A DNA stretch of 35,182 nt from contig JAIYDB010000025.1 of NCBI GenBank assembly GCA_027487695.1, positions 1 through 35,182 on the forward strand. The letters run 5' to 3'. The notes under the pieces are model-generated. The model was given only the letters and a program-made list of their open reading frames with translations. It was not told the DNA's origin and did not search any database. This document shows positions 14,871-22,360 of this stretch, one piece after another; the stretch's first letter is position 1; every line of letters starts with the position of its first letter. This stretch comes from Cytophagaceae bacterium (GTDB taxonomy: Bacteria; Bacteroidota; Bacteroidia; Cytophagales; Flexibacteraceae). The position numbers and the translations under genes are program-made.

Positions 14871-16548
14871 GAGGCAATCCTATTCTGCCACCTTTAGTTG
14901 TAATTACAACTGTATAGGTACCTGTTTTAAGTAGTTTACTGAAAGAAAGTTCAAAGTTATTAGAACCTTTAGAAGCATTAACCGATGCTTCTATTTTTTT
15001 ACCCGCACTTTCAAATAAGTCTATTTGCACTACTTCTGAAGCATTAGGTGTAGTAACTAATACCTTTCCTTTAGTAGGATTAGGACTTAGTGAATAGCCT
15101 TTTTTGGTTCCTGTGTTTTTAGTTGATAGAATTCGGTAGGCTTCTACAAATCTATTCCAACGAAAAAGGCCGTAACCGGTATTGTTATTTGGTGTTGGGA
15201 TAGCAGCGTTTAGGGTATCCATAGTGCAGCTTTCTTTGAAAACTTGGATAAGCTGGTATGGATGAATATTTGAATTGGTACGGTTATAGTCCCAACATAG
15301 TTTCATTATTCCTGCTATAAAAGGAGCAGCAAAAGAAGTACCACTAGCATTGGTCCCCCCACTAATGTTGTAAGGGTTCGCGACTGGAACTGATACTCCA
15401 AAGCCAGCTACATCAGGCTTTATTCTATTATTAGCGGTTGGACCTCTTCCACTTGAAGTTGCTCTTTGGCCTATTAAATCAATCGAGCCTACGCACAAAA
15501 TACTATCGGCATCGCAAGGCGCTGTAATCTTGCCTTGCCATAAACCATTATTGCCTTCATTACCTGCAGAGTTTACTACAATCATACCCACAGAGGCGGC
15601 TAAATCAGCCGCTCTACTAACCAGTATTGTATTGCCATCCATATGGCTGTAATTCAAGCTTAAATTCCTGTTATCAAACGTATTATACCCAAGCGAACTG
15701 TTGATTATATCTACCCCTAAGCTATCTGCTTTTTCTGCAGCAACCAACCAATAGAACATTTCTTCTGGTCTTTCAGCTGGGGCGTTTTCAGTTCTGTATA
15801 AAACGAAGTTGGCATCTTTCCCAGCCATAACCATCTCACCAGGTTTATTAGCTCCAATACAGCTAAGTACTTCAGTACCGTGGGTATCATCACCAATGCC
15901 GCCTCTGCTTCTATCTACAAAATCGAATTGGTCTTTTAACCTACGATTATCTGTGATATGCCTTAAGTAACTATGGTTGGTAACATTCATAAATCCTGCA
16001 TCAAATACTGCGATAAGGCAAGTATCGGCTACAGGTTGGGCAATACTATTCAAATCTGACAAGCCAACCTGATTGAACATTTGCTGCCAACTGCCAAAGT
16101 CGGTAGCCGTTGTTTGTTCTACTTGAGTTTTACCACCTTTTACTAAGATTTGGTTATACTGATTGTAGCTAAGCCTTTGGCTGCCTACTACATTCGGGTT
16201 GTTTTGTAATTGAATAAATTGGATGCTATCTGTTTCAACTAAAACAGCATTCAGCCATTTAGATGTATAAATAACGTTAGCTCCGCTTGCTCTTAAACTA
16301 GAAATTACCGTTTCGCTAACAGGTAAATCTCTTTCAGATAGGGGGATATTATGTCGCTGCCTTCTTAATAAAGCCCTTTGACTTAAGAAGTTTTGTGGTG
16401 CTGAAATTGTAAAGCTATTCGGTTGCTTACTATTTAGTAAAAGCATAGCCCGAAAACGCGGCTGCGCTTGCACATAGCCAGACGCAAAAAATAAAAGAAT
16501 AAGAAGTCCTATCTTATAGCTTGCCGCTTCTTCTAAACCTTTCCACAT
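14857..16548 (-). CDS. Secreted S8 (subtilisin-like) serine peptidase with T9SS sorting domain
   Basis: 563 residues from ATG 16548. The signal peptide MWKGLEEAASYKIGLLILLF ends near GYVQA-Q. Counting from this start, the catalytic triad is Asp183 (IAVFDAG), His223 (DDTHGTEVLS) and Ser405 (ASGTSFAAPF), with the oxyanion Asn330 (NSAGNEG). The last 80 or so residues (YSLSPNPTKGKVLV to GTYTVVITTKGG) are a type A T9SS sorting domain, so the enzyme is probably exported to the cell surface or medium. The frame is open to 16635, but starts upstream of 16548 lie deep in the preceding gene. The chosen start still overlaps that gene by 35 bases. It is last in a thioredoxin-to-peptidase run on the minus strand. 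Confidence 0.9.
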   Translation of the reverse strand: MWKGLEEAASYKIGLLILLFFASGYVQAQPRFRAMLLLNSKQPNSFTISAPQNFLSQRALLRRQRHNIPLSERDLPVSETVISSLRASGANVIYTSKWLNAVLVETDSIQFIQLQNNPNVVGSQRLSYNQYNQILVKGGKTQVEQTTATDFGSWQQMFNQVGLSDLNSIAQPVADTCLIAVFDAGFMNVTNHSYLRHITDNRRLKDQFDFVDRSRGGIGDDTHGTEVLSCIGANKPGEMVMAGKDANFVLYRTENAPAERPEEMFYWLVAAEKADSLGVDIINSSLGYNTFDNRNLSLNYSHMDGNTILVSRAADLAASVGMIVVNSAGNEGNNGLWQGKITAPCDADSILCVGSIDLIGQRATSSGRGPTANNRIKPDVAGFGVSVPVANPYNISGGTNASGTSFAAPFIAGIMKLCWDYNRTNSNIHPYQLIQVFKESCTMDTLNAAIPTPNNNTGYGLFRWNRFVEAYRILSTKNTGTKKGYSLSPNPTKGKVLVTTPNASEVVQIDLFESAGKKIEASVNASKGSNNFELSFSKLLKTGTYTVVITTKGGRIGLPLILQ

Positions 16549-17224
16549 AAAACTTGCCCACTTCAATGTTAAATGGCGGGGTGCAAGGAGGATCTGTTTC
16601 TTCATAGGTAAAGTTAGTGTAGGTTCTGTAAACAAGTCCTATACCTGGGGCATAGGTTTCTTCCTTATTGTATTTGCCTCTGCAACTGCTATCTGAACGC
16701 TGGGAAATAGTAATTGTTTTATCGAACCTTCTGCCGTTTATCACTTTTTCACGCTCAAATTCTGTTACCTTCCAGTTCTCCGTAATATCTGGTAGGTTAT
16801 TATTCAATTGGTTACCGTTCCAATTGCTGGTTCTCTTCAATGGAAATACCAGTTTAACAAAAGGAACGCTACTTTCATACCGCACTGCTTGGGTATTAGT
16901 CCTATAGGCTACCCAAATACTATCAATGGTCCAAGCATCAACCGTAGTATCTGTTCTAATTGCTCTCTCTAACTGGTAAGCAACTTGACCACCTTGCAAC
17001 GTAACAGTATCCTTTACTAGCTCCCTTAGTTGGTATTTACGGTTAATAGTGCCATCTACAAAGGTGTAATCGGTCTGTTCTACATCATAAATAATGAAAC
17101 TGCCTTTTTCTAAAGGAAAGTATGCCTCTGAGGAATTAAGGTCAGACGGTGATAGCGAACTTGTACTACAAGCCGAAAACAACCCTGCACTTAAAACCCA
17201 AAAGAAAAAAAGTAACTTCTTCAT
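16514..17224 (-). CDS. Lipoprotein of unknown function
   Basis: 236 residues. MKKLLFFFWVLSAGLFSAC is a lipoprotein signal with lipobox FSAC (Cys19). The mature part is beta-rich and opens with YFPLEKGSFIIYDVEQ (35-50), a start common in Bacteroidota lipoproteins of unknown function (the F-P-L-x-x-G-x-x-W/I-x-Y pattern). Several later segments look like strands of a small beta-barrel or sandwich. Two cysteines occur late (SSCRGKY and DPPCTPP). I do not recognise a named family. It lies 10 bases after mnmA and overlaps the subtilisin start, so the pair is probably translationally coupled; whether it works with the peptidase is unknown. Confidence 0.75.
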   Translation of the reverse strand: MKKLLFFFWVLSAGLFSACSTSSLSPSDLNSSEAYFPLEKGSFIIYDVEQTDYTFVDGTINRKYQLRELVKDTVTLQGGQVAYQLERAIRTDTTVDAWTIDSIWVAYRTNTQAVRYESSVPFVKLVFPLKRTSNWNGNQLNNNLPDITENWKVTEFEREKVINGRRFDKTITISQRSDSSCRGKYNKEETYAPGIGLVYRTYTNFTYEETDPPCTPPFNIEVGKFYVERFRRSGKL

Positions 17225-17234
17225 TATTATGAGG

Positions 17235-18350
17235 TTAGCTTGTAGTATTATAACTTTTCATAATCCAGCCACCAGCAACAACATCGTTAGTATCGTAAAA
17301 TACGGCGGCTTGCCCAGGAGCAATGGCGTTAACTGGTTCGTGAAAGTGCACCTCAATTGATTTATCAGTTGCACTTACAATAGTAGCTAAACTTCCTTTA
17401 TCGTTGTACCTAATTTTTGCAGTAACCTCTTTACCAACTAGGTCGGTAATTTCAGGATACTTCATTAGGTTTAACCTACTCACTGTCATTCCGTTTTTAA
17501 GCAATTTAGAAACATCGCCTAAAACAACTTCATTGGTTTCTTTCCTTATTTCCGTTACAAATGCAGGAAAGCCTAGGGTAATACCTAAACCTTTTCTTTG
17601 ACCAATGGTATAGAATGGATAACCCTCGTGTGTTCCTAAAACGGTACCATCGACAGTTACGAAGTTACCACCTGCAACTTCAGCTTCCAAAGTAGGCACT
17701 CTTCTTTTCAAGAAGCCACGATAGTCGTTATCAGGAATAAAGCAGATTTCGTAGCTCTCGCTTTTATTTACTAAATCGTAAAAGCCCTTTTGGGTAGCCA
17801 TTTCATAAATTTCCGACTTAAGTAGATTGCCTAATGGCAATATGGTTCTGCTTAAGCTTTCTTGGCTTACTCCCCATAAGGCATAGCTTTGGTCCTTATG
17901 GTCGTCAATTCCCCTTTGGATAATAAACCTACCATCTTTTTCAGTGATGCGAGCATAATGGCCTGTAGCAATAAACTGACATTCAAGTTTATCGGCACGG
18001 CGTAAAAGGGCATCCCATTTAATATGGGTATTGCACATTACGCAAGGGTTTGGAGTGCGCCCTGCTATATATTCTGAGGTAAAATGGTCAATTACAGAAT
18101 CGCCAAATTCCTCTCTTATATCCAAGATATAATGAGGAAAGCCTAAATCAACTGCAATATTACGGGCATCGTTAATACTATCTAAAGAGCAGCAGCCTGT
18201 TTCCTTTTTGCTGCTGCCACTAGAGGCATAGTCCCAGGTTTTCATAGTCATCCCGACTACTTCATAACCTTCTTCGTGCAACAAAACGGCCGCAAGGGAA
18301 CTATCAATTCCCCCGCTCATAGCCACTAAAACTCTTCCTTTAGTACTCAT
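17235..18350 (-). CDS. mnmA: tRNA 2-thiouridine(34) synthase MnmA
   Basis: 371 residues from ATG 18350. This ATP-dependent tRNA thiolase makes s2U34 in tRNAs for Lys, Glu and Gln. The PP-loop is AMSGGIDSSLAA (10-21). The catalytic cysteines are Cys103 (RTPNPCVMCN) and Cys203 (SYEICFIPDNDYRGF), close to Cys102 and Cys199 of the E. coli enzyme. FIATGHYARI (126-135) and HKDQSYALWGVSQ (151-163) are also diagnostic. A GTG at 18368 would add six residues but overlaps the upstream gene; the ATG lies 5 bases after that gene's stop and gives the usual N terminus. It sits downstream of thioredoxin and a small acidic protein in the same operon. Confidence 0.95.
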   Translation of the reverse strand: MSTKGRVLVAMSGGIDSSLAAVLLHEEGYEVVGMTMKTWDYASSGSSKKETGCCSLDSINDARNIAVDLGFPHYILDIREEFGDSVIDHFTSEYIAGRTPNPCVMCNTHIKWDALLRRADKLECQFIATGHYARITEKDGRFIIQRGIDDHKDQSYALWGVSQESLSRTILPLGNLLKSEIYEMATQKGFYDLVNKSESYEICFIPDNDYRGFLKRRVPTLEAEVAGGNFVTVDGTVLGTHEGYPFYTIGQRKGLGITLGFPAFVTEIRKETNEVVLGDVSKLLKNGMTVSRLNLMKYPEITDLVGKEVTAKIRYNDKGSLATIVSATDKSIEVHFHEPVNAIAPGQAAVFYDTNDVVAGGWIMKSYNTTS

Positions 18351-18355
18351 TGTAA

Positions 18356-18598
18356 TTAGTTCAGGCACTCACGTACACGGGTAGTGTAGGCTCTAAGTGC
18401 GCTTTTATAGTCGGCACCTTCGGTGCTCATTTTTTCTTGAATGTAAATAGCCGCTAAAACGTGGGTAAGTTGTTCACCTTCATCGTCACCTTCTACTTCA
18501 ATAGCAAGTGTTTCTTCGGCGTACAAAGCTTCTTCGGCTGCTTTAAGCTCTGTTGTATTATAAGTATCAACAAGCTTTTTAATGGCTGGCATTTTCAT
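18356..18598 (-). CDS. Small acidic conserved protein (DUF6952-like)
   Basis: 80 residues, soluble, no signal peptide. The sequence is mostly helical, with IKKLVDTYNTTELKAAEEAL (6-25), an acidic turn IEVEGDDEGEQLTHVLAAIY (34-53) and a basic C-terminal helix (YKSALRAYTTRVREC). I recall a Bacteroidota-wide small protein with the EGEDEGEQLTHVLAA core encoded next to thioredoxin and annotated DUF6952; that is memory, not a search. Its function is unknown. It lies 21 bases after the thioredoxin gene and 5 bases before mnmA, so the three are co-transcribed. A link to redox or sulfur transfer is possible but unproven. Confidence 0.75.
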   Translation of the reverse strand: MKMPAIKKLVDTYNTTELKAAEEALYAEETLAIEVEGDDEGEQLTHVLAAIYIQEKMSTEGADYKSALRAYTTRVRECLN

Positions 18599-18619
18599 AG
18601 CGATAACAGTTTTTGTGAA

Positions 18620-18937
18620 TTAGTTAAGTTTACCCAATAATTCAACTACCGATTCTTCTTTGCTGGCGCTTAAAGTTTCAACTAAATTTCCACCCTTGTA
18701 AACAGCGAAGAAAGGTAGGTTAGTTACGCCTGCCTGCTTTCTTGTTTCTGGGTTTTCTTCAGCGTTCACATCTAGGAAAGCAATGCCTGCAAAGCGCTCA
18801 TCGTCAGATAGTCTGCGGAATTTCGGAGCAAATAACTTGCAGCTTCCACACCAATCGGCATAAAACTTTACAATTACTTTTTCGTTATCTTGTAACAAGG
18901 TGCCAAATTCGGCGTCAGTTGTTTTTACTATTGCCAT
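18620..18937 (-). CDS. Thioredoxin family protein
   Basis: 105 residues, a single cytoplasmic thioredoxin fold. The active site is ADWCGSCK (Cys30, Cys33), with Ser in place of the classical Pro (WCGPC). The cis-proline is Pro75 in TNLPFFAVY. It would reduce protein disulfides or supply electrons to partners. WCGSC is common in Bacteroidota thioredoxin paralogs and usually shifts the redox potential relative to WCGPC. It is first in a five-gene minus-strand run (thioredoxin, DUF6952-like, mnmA, lipoprotein, subtilisin). A TAACTTTG -7 element lies only a few bases upstream of the ATG. Confidence 0.92.
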   Translation of the reverse strand: MAIVKTTDAEFGTLLQDNEKVIVKFYADWCGSCKLFAPKFRRLSDDERFAGIAFLDVNAEENPETRKQAGVTNLPFFAVYKGGNLVETLSASKEESVVELLGKLN

Positions 18938-18938
18938 A

Positions 18939-18970
18939 TTGCAAAGTTAATACAGTTAATTGTAGTTTTG
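18939..18970 (+). promoter_or_regulatory. Probable promoter for the TrpF-like gene (TTG-N21-TAGTTTTG)
   Basis: TTG at 18939-18941 and TAGTTTTG at 18963-18970 are 21 bases apart, within the Bacteroidota -33/-7 range. The leader to the ATG at 19056 would be about 80 bases. This promoter overlaps the opposing thioredoxin -7 element. Confidence 0.45.
18942..18949 (-). promoter_or_regulatory. Possible -7 element (TAACTTTG) at the thioredoxin start
   Basis: CAAAGTTA reads TAACTTTG on the minus strand and fits TAnnTTTG, but it ends 4 bases before the ATG (18935-18937). Transcription would start at or beside the ATG, giving a leaderless or nearly leaderless mRNA. No TTG is found at the -33 distance, so this could be chance. 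Confidence 0.3.
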
Positions 18971-19055
18971 GTTGTTTAATTATAACCATTCCAAAAAGAC
19001 AAGGTTCAAAATTAAACCAAATTTCTTTGTTGTAACATTAAATTAATCCTCGGAT

Positions 19056-19661
19056 ATGGCACTTAAATACGCAGTTAAACTAAGTCAAGTAACTAATCTT
19101 ACGGACGCTCGATATGCCGCTGGAATGGGGGTAGATTTTATAGGATTTACTTTTACTCCTTCTGATTTAGAAAACGATAATTTACTAACCCAAAGAGCAG
19201 AAATTGCCCAATGGATAGTTGGTCCTGAAATAGTGCTTGAAGATGGAGGTTTATCAATAAAAGAAGTGGAAACCTTGTTTAACAGACTTCCTTTTGCCTA
19301 CATCCAAACCAGAAACCTAAGAGTTGTTGGCGATAAAAGGCTTATTTACCCTATTCTCTTAACAGAGTGTTGCTTAAAAGAAATGGATTCTGTTTTGGCA
19401 GAGTATCCGCATGCTATATTCCTGATCTCTCTAATTGGTTCAAAGGTTATACCTGCCATTGAAGATTATCTTGTTAAGTATGCTGAAAAGTACCAGATAC
19501 TAGTCAATGCACCTGAATATGTAGGAAAGGACTTTTTACCATTACTTGAGAAGGTAAATCCCTTTGGTTTAGAACTTATAGGCGGTGAAGAAGAACGTCC
19601 TGGTTACCGAGATATGGGCCAAATGATGGATATTTTAGAAGCTTTAGAAGTTGAAGATTAG
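19056..19661 (+). CDS. TrpF-like (phosphoribosylanthranilate isomerase-like) barrel lacking catalytic residues
   Basis: 201 residues with the TrpF pattern: AVKLSQVTNLTDARYAAGMG (6-25), VDFIGFTF (26-33), AYIQTRNL (81-88) in place of the VQLHG strand, and a C-terminal phosphate-site-like GLELIGGEEERPGYRDMGQM (171-190). TrpF normally has a catalytic Cys in KICG and a catalytic Asp in a late LLDS-like strand. Here the first is Ser10 (KLSQ) and the second region reads ILVNAPE (148-154), so both catalytic groups are replaced. No other tryptophan-biosynthesis gene is nearby. It is better treated as a TrpF-fold protein of unknown activity than as the trp enzyme. Its last codons form one arm of a 19-bp hairpin with the stop codon in the loop. 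Confidence 0.75.
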   Translation: MALKYAVKLSQVTNLTDARYAAGMGVDFIGFTFTPSDLENDNLLTQRAEIAQWIVGPEIVLEDGGLSIKEVETLFNRLPFAYIQTRNLRVVGDKRLIYPILLTECCLKEMDSVLAEYPHAIFLISLIGSKVIPAIEDYLVKYAEKYQILVNAPEYVGKDFLPLLEKVNPFGLELIGGEEERPGYRDMGQMMDILEALEVED

Positions 19662-19680
19662 TCTTCAACTTCTAAAGCTT
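19639..19680. terminator. 19-bp perfect hairpin spanning the TrpF-like stop codon (possible bidirectional terminator)
   Basis: The arm at 19639-19657 is the exact reverse complement of 19662-19680, with a 4-base loop T-TAG that contains the stop codon (19659-19661). It lies between convergent genes, the DUF5686 gene ending 4 bases later at 19685. Flanks are only moderately T-rich (ATTTCTAT on plus), so it lacks a strong U-tract. Termination, or protection of both 3' ends, is the likeliest role. Confidence 0.6.
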
Positions 19681-19684
19681 ATTT

Positions 19685-22195
19685 CTATAACTGGAATTGC
19701 ACTGTTCCAAATATTCCAAAACTTCTTGAGCCTGGGGTATTGTAAGTAACCCTATGAACAAATTCTATACGTAGTAACCTGAAAATGTTTTCTACACCAT
19801 AGCCAACTTCAACGTAAGGATCGGTTCCAAGTGGGTTAAAGGCTTGGTTTCCATTTACAAAGTTCAGGTTTTTATTTTTCTCACTCACATCCCCATATAG
19901 CATTTTGCCTGTGGCTGTTAGACGCCAATTCCATTTTTTAAGTAAAGGCAATCGGTTGAACAGTAATCCTTCAAAATACTGGGTATAACGAACTGATGCC
20001 CACCTATCGCTTACGAACTCAAATAGGTTCATCAGGTTATAGCTTGAATTATTATAAAAAAAGCCTTGGTTACCTAAGTGACTTTTCAATAATGGATATG
20101 GTACTGCATCTGGTATGTAGCCTGCCTCCATACCAAACCTGCCATTTCCTAAAATACCTGTATTAAAGGCGTGGGTGGTAGAAAACTGGTACTTGGAATA
20201 AGTTAAATCGCCAAGTAAAAGTCCGTTAAATCCTCTGATGTACCTGAAATTAAAAACTGGCCATTTAAGCGTATTTACCGGGATACGCTCGTTATCGTTT
20301 TGAATGAAGTATTCAAATCTGGAATACCTAAGTGATAGTTGTACCTCGGTTGCATTAAAGGTTTTACTGATTGGCGGAATCACCGCACTTCCAGTTTCTC
20401 TTGGGTATTGGTAGTATCCAAAATCTGAATAAGTTGGATTAAAATCTCTTGTTTCTAAAACTACTTTGGCTTCTAAACCTTTGGAAAGTAAAGTGCTGAA
20501 GTAGGCATTATTGGTGGTTTGGTAAAATGGTCTTGACGTATTCAAGTTCCCTACCCTATTGAACGCAATAAACAAGGCATTACTGTTACTGAGGTTATCT
20601 ACCAAGGCAACCTGTTCTAAATCATAGGTGGAACTTACCCCAAAGGTGGTCCATCTGGTTTTATTGAAAATGTACTTTACATCTGCGGAATACTTAAAAA
20701 CTTTATCAGTTGTGCCATAGGCTCCCCAAGCCTTAGCAACTAAGTTTTTCGAAAAACTGTAATTGGTTTTAAAGCCTGCTCTAAATCTATGTCCTTCAAT
20801 ATTGTTCCAAGCATAGGAGTATAGGTAGGGACCCAAGGATATTTTACCTAGGTCATAATACCCATTCACGAAGATATCTGCTATTTCAACGTACGTTTTA
20901 ACAATAGGCAATTGCTTTACAGTATCAATCATTCGGAAAACGTTTTTCTCGATGGTTGAAAGACTATCGTGTCTATTCTTATTCCAAAATTCAGGGTCAA
21001 CTGTATTGGCATTACCTGCTACCTCTAGAGGAATCTCGTAAAATTTAACAGGCTTCGGCTCATCAACCCTAAAAGACTGATTACTAGAAAAGAACTTAGC
21101 AATCATTCCAGGGAACGATTTGGATAAATTACTAATGTTAATGGTAATCCTTGATTTGTTAGGTAACCAAGCGTCGCCATTTACCCTTACTAAAGTTTGC
21201 TGAATTTTAATTTTATCAACAAAGTTTATCCCTGTGGTTTTGGTGGTAGCTACATCAATTTGCTTGAGCGCATAATCCTCTTTAGAAATCCAGATGGTAC
21301 CTGTAAATGCATAATCACCTGCACGTTTTGGCTTTACGCTAAGTTTATAGCAATATTCTTCATTTATACTTACGCTATCTTCTAGTTCATAATCGTAAAT
21401 AAATCGCCAGCCATCAGCAATAGGACTGGCAAAATCTTTAGAAACGATATTGAGCCAGTTATTATAAAAATTGTATTGCTGAAAACTACTCCCAATAAAC
21501 TGATTGATAGTACTTCCATCTTCTAGTCCAATACCTACTGTTCTGGTATTCTTAATTTCCTCCCTTTGCGCTTGTGGATTTTTACGGTAGTAAAACTTAC
21601 TTATCGATTCTGAAATGAAAACAGGTAAAACAGGTTGTCCTTCATCGCCAGCCATTACTTGGATACTATCCATCACGGCTTGAATTTGCTTTACTACTTT
21701 TCGCTTTTTGAACTTTTCGCTTAGGTTATCTACATCAACCTCAATTTTAGTATAGCTATCGTACTCATAAGCAGTGAGTTTAGCCATATTATTCTTACGC
21801 TTATTATTGATAGCACGGCGCATAATTTCCCAAGCTGGGTTTTCGCCAGCCATAATTACCACGTCTTTTGTTGTAAGTCCTTCGGACTTGAGTTGGAAAT
21901 TAACCGTTTGATTTTCAACCTTTCTGAGTGCCTTTGTCCTGCTTTTGTAACCTACATAGCTACAAACTAAGCTATCAGAAATATCTGTAGTTGTAATTTG
22001 AAAGTAGCCATCGAAGTTGGTGATAGCCGAAGCTTTTTTACCTTTTAGTTTTACACCTGCAAAGGGAACAGGATCTCCAGTTTCTGCATCGGTAACTTTA
22101 CCCTTAATTAAAAAAGATTGTGCAACTGCCGGCATTATAGCCAACACATAAATAGCAGCAAGGGTGAACCAAAACGCTCTTACTTTCGTTTTCAA
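19685..22195 (-). CDS. DUF5686 family outer-membrane protein with carboxypeptidase-like regulatory domain
   Basis: 836 residues. A signal peptide (about 1-25, MKTKVRAFWFTLAAIYVLAI, cleavage near AVA-QSF) is followed by a carboxypeptidase-regulatory-like beta-sandwich (about 28-110, with IKGKVTDAETGDPVPFAGVK and TNFDGYF). The long middle and C-terminal region is strand-rich with aromatic alternation, consistent with an outer-membrane barrel. The motif AGENPAWEIMRRAINNKRKN (116-135) opens the DUF5686 region. I recognise this as the DUF5686/carboxypeptidase-like family typical of Bacteroidota. No TonB-dependent plug domain is evident, so it is probably not a SusC-type transporter. Its substrate is unknown. 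No TAnnTTTG element is found in the 165-base divergent spacer. Confidence 0.85.
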   Translation of the reverse strand: MKTKVRAFWFTLAAIYVLAIMPAVAQSFLIKGKVTDAETGDPVPFAGVKLKGKKASAITNFDGYFQITTTDISDSLVCSYVGYKSRTKALRKVENQTVNFQLKSEGLTTKDVVIMAGENPAWEIMRRAINNKRKNNMAKLTAYEYDSYTKIEVDVDNLSEKFKKRKVVKQIQAVMDSIQVMAGDEGQPVLPVFISESISKFYYRKNPQAQREEIKNTRTVGIGLEDGSTINQFIGSSFQQYNFYNNWLNIVSKDFASPIADGWRFIYDYELEDSVSINEEYCYKLSVKPKRAGDYAFTGTIWISKEDYALKQIDVATTKTTGINFVDKIKIQQTLVRVNGDAWLPNKSRITINISNLSKSFPGMIAKFFSSNQSFRVDEPKPVKFYEIPLEVAGNANTVDPEFWNKNRHDSLSTIEKNVFRMIDTVKQLPIVKTYVEIADIFVNGYYDLGKISLGPYLYSYAWNNIEGHRFRAGFKTNYSFSKNLVAKAWGAYGTTDKVFKYSADVKYIFNKTRWTTFGVSSTYDLEQVALVDNLSNSNALFIAFNRVGNLNTSRPFYQTTNNAYFSTLLSKGLEAKVVLETRDFNPTYSDFGYYQYPRETGSAVIPPISKTFNATEVQLSLRYSRFEYFIQNDNERIPVNTLKWPVFNFRYIRGFNGLLLGDLTYSKYQFSTTHAFNTGILGNGRFGMEAGYIPDAVPYPLLKSHLGNQGFFYNNSSYNLMNLFEFVSDRWASVRYTQYFEGLLFNRLPLLKKWNWRLTATGKMLYGDVSEKNKNLNFVNGNQAFNPLGTDPYVEVGYGVENIFRLLRIEFVHRVTYNTPGSRSFGIFGTVQFQL

Positions 22196-22360
22196 CTTAT
22201 AATTTCTTTCGTGTGTGAGTTTAAAGTGTAAAACGATAAACCTGTCTACTTTAGCTCAAATTACGCAAAAAATAATGAACTAATCAGAAACAAGGGCTGC
22301 CAAATACCTTATCTAAGTATATTGCACCTTGAAGTAAATGGCTTTTAGAGCTTTTAATAT

